From Oryzomonas sp. (GTDB taxonomy: Bacteria; Desulfobacterota; Desulfuromonadia; Geobacterales; Pseudopelobacteraceae): DNA of 64,000 nt. The stretch covers positions 1 to 64,000 of the forward strand of contig JARLHN010000042.1 in assembly GCA_031292255.1 (NCBI GenBank), written 5' to 3'. Below are positions 62,039 to 64,000 of this stretch, in pieces. The position numbers and the translations under genes are program-made. Each line of letters begins with the position of its first letter. Position 1 is the stretch's first letter. The notes under the pieces are model-generated. The model was not told the DNA's origin. It ran no database searches and saw nothing but the letters and a program-made list of their open reading frames with translations.

Positions 62039-63316
62039 ATGAAAATTGTGGGAGCCATACTCATTTGCTTCCTTCAGCTTACGCCAGATTTTGCCTGGGC
62101 GGGCGATACCGTTTACGGTTACCCGATTGAGGATTCCTACGCTGCGACGATTCTGGGTACTCCGCAAAGCTTCAGACCGGATCTTCACGGGGATGTTCCC
62201 GTTAAGACGATGGTACTGGAAACGAACCGGGAAAAGCCAGAGCTCTTCTTTTACGACCAGGGACTGCGCTACACGGTGGCGTTCCAGAACCGGAAGGCCC
62301 CACTGATTTTCATCATCGCGGGGACCGGTGGAAGCAGCAGGTCGAGGTATGCGCTCGCCCTCATGGCGAACCTGTACCATGCGGGGTTCCACGTAATCGC
62401 GCTCCCCTCCCCGACTTTTCCCAACTTCATCATCGACGCCTCTACCACTCATCTCCCGGGGAACCTGTCAGACGATGCCGTTGATCTCTATCGAGTCATG
62501 GAGAAAATCTGGGACCAATCCAAGGGACGCATCAAGGTCTCCGATTTTTGCCTCGCCGGATACAGCCTCGGCGGGACCGAGGCTGCTTTCGTCGCCAGGC
62601 TGGATGACGATCGTAAGGTCTTCGATTTCCGCAGGGTGCTGATGCTCAACCCGGCGGTGAGCCTCTACAACTCGGTGTCGAGAATAGAGGGGTTGCTGGA
62701 CCGGATCCCTGGAGGCCCCAGGAGGATCGGAGCTTTCTACAATGGCGTGATGGCGAAAGTAACCGACTTCTACCATAAGGGGGACTTCATTGCCATCGAT
62801 GATGATTTTCTCTTCGCGGGATACAAGGCCCAACTCTTGAACCGGGACGAAGCAGGGGGTGCAATCGCGGTCTCCTTTCGCATCGGTTCTGCCGGCATGA
62901 TTTTCGCCTCCGACGTCATGACCCATGGCGGCTACGTCGTGCCGAAGAACAGGGATTTGAAAAACAGCGATACCCTCGACGACTACTTCTGGACCACTCT
63001 TCATCTCTCCTTCCTGGACTACTTCAACGAGTATTTTTATCCCTATTTCCGAAGCAGGCGCCCCGGCCTCACCAAGGAGGAACTCCTCGATGCATTGAGC
63101 CTCAGAAGCATTGAAAGTTACCTCGCCTCCTCCGCGAAAATAGGGGTGATCACCAACGAGGACGATTTCATCCTGGCTCCGGGAGAACTCGACTATCTGC
63201 GCCAGGTTTTCGGCCCCCGTCTCAAGGTCTATCCCTGCGGCGGGCACCTCGGTAATCTTGAATACCGCGACAACATGGCCTTTCTGATCGCTAGGCTGCG
63301 CTCGTCAACGTGGTAG
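62039..63316 (+). CDS. Secreted alpha/beta hydrolase
   Basis: 425 residues with a signal peptide (VGAILICFLQLTPDFAWA). The alpha/beta fold has the oxyanion stretch IFIIAGTGGSSRSRYALALM near 95, nucleophile elbow CLAGYSLGGTEAAF (GxSxG, serine near 180), and a late histidine in CGGHLGNLEYRDN near 405 with a possible acidic residue in ITNEDDFI. A periplasmic or outer-membrane esterase/lipase is likely; the substrate is unknown. It is encoded 13 nt before mlaA, and the same pair is known in other Gram-negative genomes, suggesting lipid-related work. Confidence 0.85.
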   Translation: MKIVGAILICFLQLTPDFAWAGDTVYGYPIEDSYAATILGTPQSFRPDLHGDVPVKTMVLETNREKPELFFYDQGLRYTVAFQNRKAPLIFIIAGTGGSSRSRYALALMANLYHAGFHVIALPSPTFPNFIIDASTTHLPGNLSDDAVDLYRVMEKIWDQSKGRIKVSDFCLAGYSLGGTEAAFVARLDDDRKVFDFRRVLMLNPAVSLYNSVSRIEGLLDRIPGGPRRIGAFYNGVMAKVTDFYHKGDFIAIDDDFLFAGYKAQLLNRDEAGGAIAVSFRIGSAGMIFASDVMTHGGYVVPKNRDLKNSDTLDDYFWTTLHLSFLDYFNEYFYPYFRSRRPGLTKEELLDALSLRSIESYLASSAKIGVITNEDDFILAPGELDYLRQVFGPRLKVYPCGGHLGNLEYRDNMAFLIARLRSSTW

Positions 63317-63329
63317 AGCGGGGGACCTT

Positions 63330-64000
63330 ATGTGTAGCAACACGAGCAAATCGATCTTCATCACCGTTCTGGTCCTGGTCCTCTCCGGCTGTGCTGCGAG
63401 AAGCGCCATCCTCCCCGACGACGTTCCGCCAATGCACACGGTGCGCGAATTCAGCGACGACGAGAACGTTTCGCGCACGCGCGATCCTTGGGAAGGTTTC
63501 AATAGGAGCATGTACAAGTTCAACTATGAGGCCGACCGTTATGTATTCCTTCCGGTCGTTGCCGGGTACGAAAGGGTGGTTCCTCCCTTTGCCCGGACGG
63601 GGGTCAGGAACTTTTTCACCAATATCCGCGAGGTTCAGACCTTTTACAACTGCATCCTGCAAGCTAAAGGAAAGAAGTCCCTGGTGACCCTCGGGCGGTT
63701 TCTGACCAACTCGACCATTGGGATAGGCGGCCTTTTCGATCCTGCGACTGCCTTCGGTTGGAGGCGGGAGAACGGGGACTTCGACCACACCCTCGAAGCA
63801 TGGGGGGTCGGTACCGGGCCGTATCTGGTTCTGCCCATCCTCGGTCCGAACACGGTCCGGAGCGCAGGCGGATTTGCGGTCGATGGCGGGGTGCGTTGGG
63901 CGATCATGAACGCTATCGATCCTTTCGGTGGGACCGGGGCCAGCACCGAGATCGAGGCGGGGATCACCGCTCTGGAAACAGTGGATTTGCGCTCTAGGGA
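63330..64000 (+). CDS. mlaA: Phospholipid-transport lipoprotein MlaA (VacJ), 5' part
   Basis: ATG 63330 begins a lipoprotein signal (FITVLVLVLSGCAAR), and the family mark DPWEGFNRSMYKFNYEADRY starts near residue 52. Then come FFTNIREVQTFYNCILQ, NSTIGIGGLFDPATAFG, and GVGTGPYLVLPILGP, all typical of MlaA. It forms a ring in the outer membrane that removes phospholipids from the outer leaflet. 223 complete codons are seen before the window ends; the C-terminus is missing. No mlaBCDEF genes are in view, but may follow. Confidence 0.92.
   Translation, partial: MCSNTSKSIFITVLVLVLSGCAARSAILPDDVPPMHTVREFSDDENVSRTRDPWEGFNRSMYKFNYEADRYVFLPVVAGYERVVPPFARTGVRNFFTNIREVQTFYNCILQAKGKKSLVTLGRFLTNSTIGIGGLFDPATAFGWRRENGDFDHTLEAWGVGTGPYLVLPILGPNTVRSAGGFAVDGGVRWAIMNAIDPFGGTGASTEIEAGITALETVDLRSR

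Noticed and set aside
1-64000. CRISPR arrays, prophage or insertion-sequence transposase genes
   Set aside because: No regularly spaced direct repeats and no transposase, integrase or phage structural protein were seen on either strand.

Overview
The window looks like chromosomal DNA of a member of the Geobacterales (Desulfuromonadia). Support comes from the gene families: multihaem nitrite reductases with an arginine where other NrfA proteins bind calcium, a dense supply of PAS, HD-GYP, GGDEF, PilZ and hybrid-kinase genes, a sigma-54 regulator with a matching promoter, and Geobacter-style intergenic palindromes. A Trichlorobacter (Geobacter) lovleyi-like or Pelobacter propionicus-like organism fits best, but this is inference from gene content; no rRNA or tRNA gene was seen.

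Bases 1-18914 carry a nitrogen-oxide respiration and defence region. It opens with the 3' end of hcp (hybrid cluster protein), then a lone PAS protein, a type II NADH dehydrogenase and a chemoreceptor with a nitrate/nitrite-sensing domain. A first nrfHA pair follows, with an HPP-family (candidate nitrite) transporter. A divergent segment with FNR/HcpR-like operators separates a leftward two-gene unit of small unknown proteins from a rightward unit of a DUF1858-like redox protein, an iron-sulphur-type protein and a hemerythrin. Next come napD, napA, a very short napB-like dihaem cytochrome and a second nrfHA pair, which together could take nitrate to ammonium from one locus. A LysR regulator, a 34-residue rubredoxin-like protein, fructose-1,6-bisphosphatase and an acidic protein close this part.

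Bases 19000-53220 are mostly housekeeping and signalling genes: an HD-GYP response regulator, comEC, a REC-GAF-GGDEF regulator, hisS, an orphan DAHP-synthase regulatory domain with chorismate mutase and nadB, clpB, a HEAT-repeat/HD-GYP pair, malQ, a lytic transglycosylase with pgsA, an ExeA/GspB-like pair, two hybrid histidine kinases, the elongation factor P modification set (epmB, epmA, efp), infA, bacteriohemerythrin, a broken nucleotidyltransferase gene, a PilZ protein and mgsA.

Bases 53320-64000 hold what I consider the most unusual system. A GAF-AAA-Fis activator is divergent from a clear sigma-54 promoter that drives an azoreductase-like flavoprotein, a lipoprotein membrane-fusion protein, a 1474-residue protein that fuses a complete RND efflux permease to a TolC-like outer-membrane factor, a single-domain response regulator, a secreted alpha/beta hydrolase and the lipid-transport lipoprotein MlaA (cut by the window end). 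The layout suggests an inducible efflux and envelope-lipid response in which two of the three pump parts are made as one polypeptide.

Intergenic DNA contains at least three palindromic repeat families. One has a conserved core (GGCGACGAAGG, about 19 nt, AGGAGCCG) inside stem arms that differ between its two copies; another is built on GTTTCCATCCGGAAAC and occurs four times. Several very small genes were added from reading frame, ribosome-binding site and coupling evidence.
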